Of a stretch of DNA of 64,000 bases, positions 63,139 to 64,000 are shown in pieces; the first letter of the stretch is position 1, and every line of letters starts with the position of its first letter. A program made the position numbers and the translations under genes. The notes under the pieces are model-generated. The model did not search any database and was not told where the DNA came from. It saw nothing but the letters and a program-made list of their open reading frames with translations. Location of the stretch: positions 1 to 64,000 of the forward strand of contig NZ_JAHTBN010000007.1 in NCBI RefSeq assembly GCF_019166065.1, in the 5' to 3' direction. The DNA is from Candidimonas humi (GTDB lineage: Bacteria > Pseudomonadota > Gammaproteobacteria > Burkholderiales > Burkholderiaceae_B).

Positions 63139-63603
63139 ATGTCTACTGCTATACCCCGTCGGCCCTCGTTCATCTCGTCGATCGCATACAAGGACGCTCG
63201 GGCCGCGCTCAAATGGCTGCAGGATGTTTTTGGCTTCGAGCCGAGCATGGTTCTTACCAATGCCGAAGGGAATGTAGTCCACGCCGAGATGACGCATGGC
63301 GACGGCGTCGTGATGATCGGGCCCGAGTGGGCGGACTGGACCCGCAGCCCTCTATCGCTGGGCGGCAAGAACACCCAGCGCGTCCATGTGCGCATCGACC
63401 ACGGCATCGACGAGCATTGCGCACGGGCGCGGCAAGCCGGCGCGAGAATCGTGAAGGATCCCGAGGATCAGTTCTACGGCGACCGCTCCTACATAGCGGC
63501 CGATCTCGAAGGCCATTTCTGGACGTTCTCGCAGGCAGTGCGCCGCGTTTCGGAGGAAGAAATGGAGCAGGCGACCGGCCTCAAGTTCGAGCGGCTGCAG
63601 TGA
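63139..63603 (+). CDS. VOC-family (glyoxalase/bleomycin-resistance fold) protein
   Basis: The 154-residue protein has two beta-alpha-beta-beta-beta modules: FISSIAYKDARAALKWLQDVFGFEPS and VHVRIDHGIDEHCARARQAGARIVKDPEDQFYGDRSYIAADLEGHFWTF. It resembles the PhnB/glyoxalase subgroup. Substrate is unknown. It overlaps the ArsR gene by 4 bp, so the two are coupled. Confidence 0.87.
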   Translation: MSTAIPRRPSFISSIAYKDARAALKWLQDVFGFEPSMVLTNAEGNVVHAEMTHGDGVVMIGPEWADWTRSPLSLGGKNTQRVHVRIDHGIDEHCARARQAGARIVKDPEDQFYGDRSYIAADLEGHFWTFSQAVRRVSEEEMEQATGLKFERLQ

Positions 63604-63995
63604 GCGCCCAAGGCCTGGGCCGCGGGCCTCGGCATGATGATGTCGTCGAAGCTCCAGCCGCGGCAAGTGCGCATAGCCTCGATCGCACGCTGGCGGCGCT
63701 CGCCGACCCGCATCGCAGGCGCGTCGTCGATCTCCTGCGCGAGCGGCCTCTGAGGGCGGGGGACTTGGCGCAGGCGGCGCAGATTTCTTTTCCGGCCATG
63801 AGTCGCCATTTGAAGACGCTGCGCCAGTGCGGCCTGGTCGAGGAGGACCGCGACGAGTTCGACTCCCGGGTCCGCATCTATCGATTGAAGGCCGAGGCAA
63901 TGGGCGAACTCAAGGCCTGGCTGGCAGAGACGGATGCATTGTGGGCGCGGCAGCTCGCGGCGTTCAAGGCGCATTTGCGGAAGGCCGGGAAATGA
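63600..63995 (+). CDS. ArsR-family transcriptional regulator
   Basis: The 131-residue protein starts at GTG 63600, overlapping the VOC stop (GTGA); no ATG fits better. It has the winged-HTH pattern RTLAALADPHRRRVVDLLRERPLRAGDLAQAAQISFPAMSRHLKTLRQCGLVEEDRD, without metal-binding cysteines. ArsR proteins of this SRPBCC/VOC-linked type repress neighbouring genes. The coupled VOC-ArsR pair is common in proteobacteria. Confidence 0.88.
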   Translation: MSAQGLGRGPRHDDVVEAPAAASAHSLDRTLAALADPHRRRVVDLLRERPLRAGDLAQAAQISFPAMSRHLKTLRQCGLVEEDRDEFDSRVRIYRLKAEAMGELKAWLAETDALWARQLAAFKAHLRKAGK

Positions 63996-64000
63996 CGTCG

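Overview
The window comes from the chromosome of a high-GC betaproteobacterium, most likely family Alcaligenaceae (Bordetella/Achromobacter/Pusillimonas type). The evidence is the GC-rich host genes (trmB, a proline iminopeptidase, ffh with a ypjD-like gene, ampD, htpG) and their protein character. No genus can be fixed from the sequence alone.

Layout. (1) 1-13,000 is host chromosome: the 3' end of an ISL3-type insertion sequence, tRNA-Gly(CCC), trmB, pip, ffh, ypjD-like, a small zinc-finger-like protein, ampD, htpG, a DMT permease, a small helical protein, and an aldo/keto reductase plus MFS exporter pair divergent from a LysR regulator. (2) 13,032-61,963 is a 48.9-kb integrated conjugative element in the 3' end of tRNA-Leu(CAA). 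It is bounded by a 48-bp direct repeat. A tyrosine integrase lies just inside the left end and an excisionase-like HTH gene near the right end, and clustered GGTACAG motifs inside both ends look like integrase arm sites. (3) 61,964-64,000 is a RelE-like toxin/BrnA-like antitoxin pair, an empty stretch, and a VOC protein overlapping an ArsR regulator.

The element is a hybrid. Its transfer machinery is of the IncW/R388 type: a TrwA-like ribbon-helix-helix protein, TrbM, VirB1-VirB11 in canonical order including a 45-residue VirB7 lipoprotein, StbB/StbC-like proteins, a TrwB-like coupling protein and a TrwC-like MobF relaxase. It also carries a plasmid replication module: a TrfA-type initiator followed by four 21-22 bp iterons between two exact DnaA boxes. 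Accessory plasmid genes are a frameshifted ssb, a DUF3560 gene and a radC-like gene, the last two with related leader sequences.

Three cargo blocks look like genome defence. Block A (32,168-36,078, minus strand, AT-richer) splits trwB from trwC and encodes an OLD-family ATPase/TOPRIM nuclease between two proteins I do not recognise. Block B (39,983-42,457) is a single 824-residue SF2 helicase with a C-terminal PD-(D/E)XK-like ECK motif, next to a truncated class C beta-lactamase gene. Block C (46,376-58,911) is one tight run: serine recombinase, SNF2-type helicase with a PLD-like N-terminus, DUF4391 protein, GmrSD-like DUF262/DUF1524 nuclease, type III-like Mod, a gamma-glutamylcyclotransferase-like protein fused by overlaps into the operon, type III-like Res, and a small ORF. 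It ends at a strong hairpin followed by a remnant of a DUF2357/PDDEXK nuclease. Blocks A and C are the best candidates for a poorly described system.
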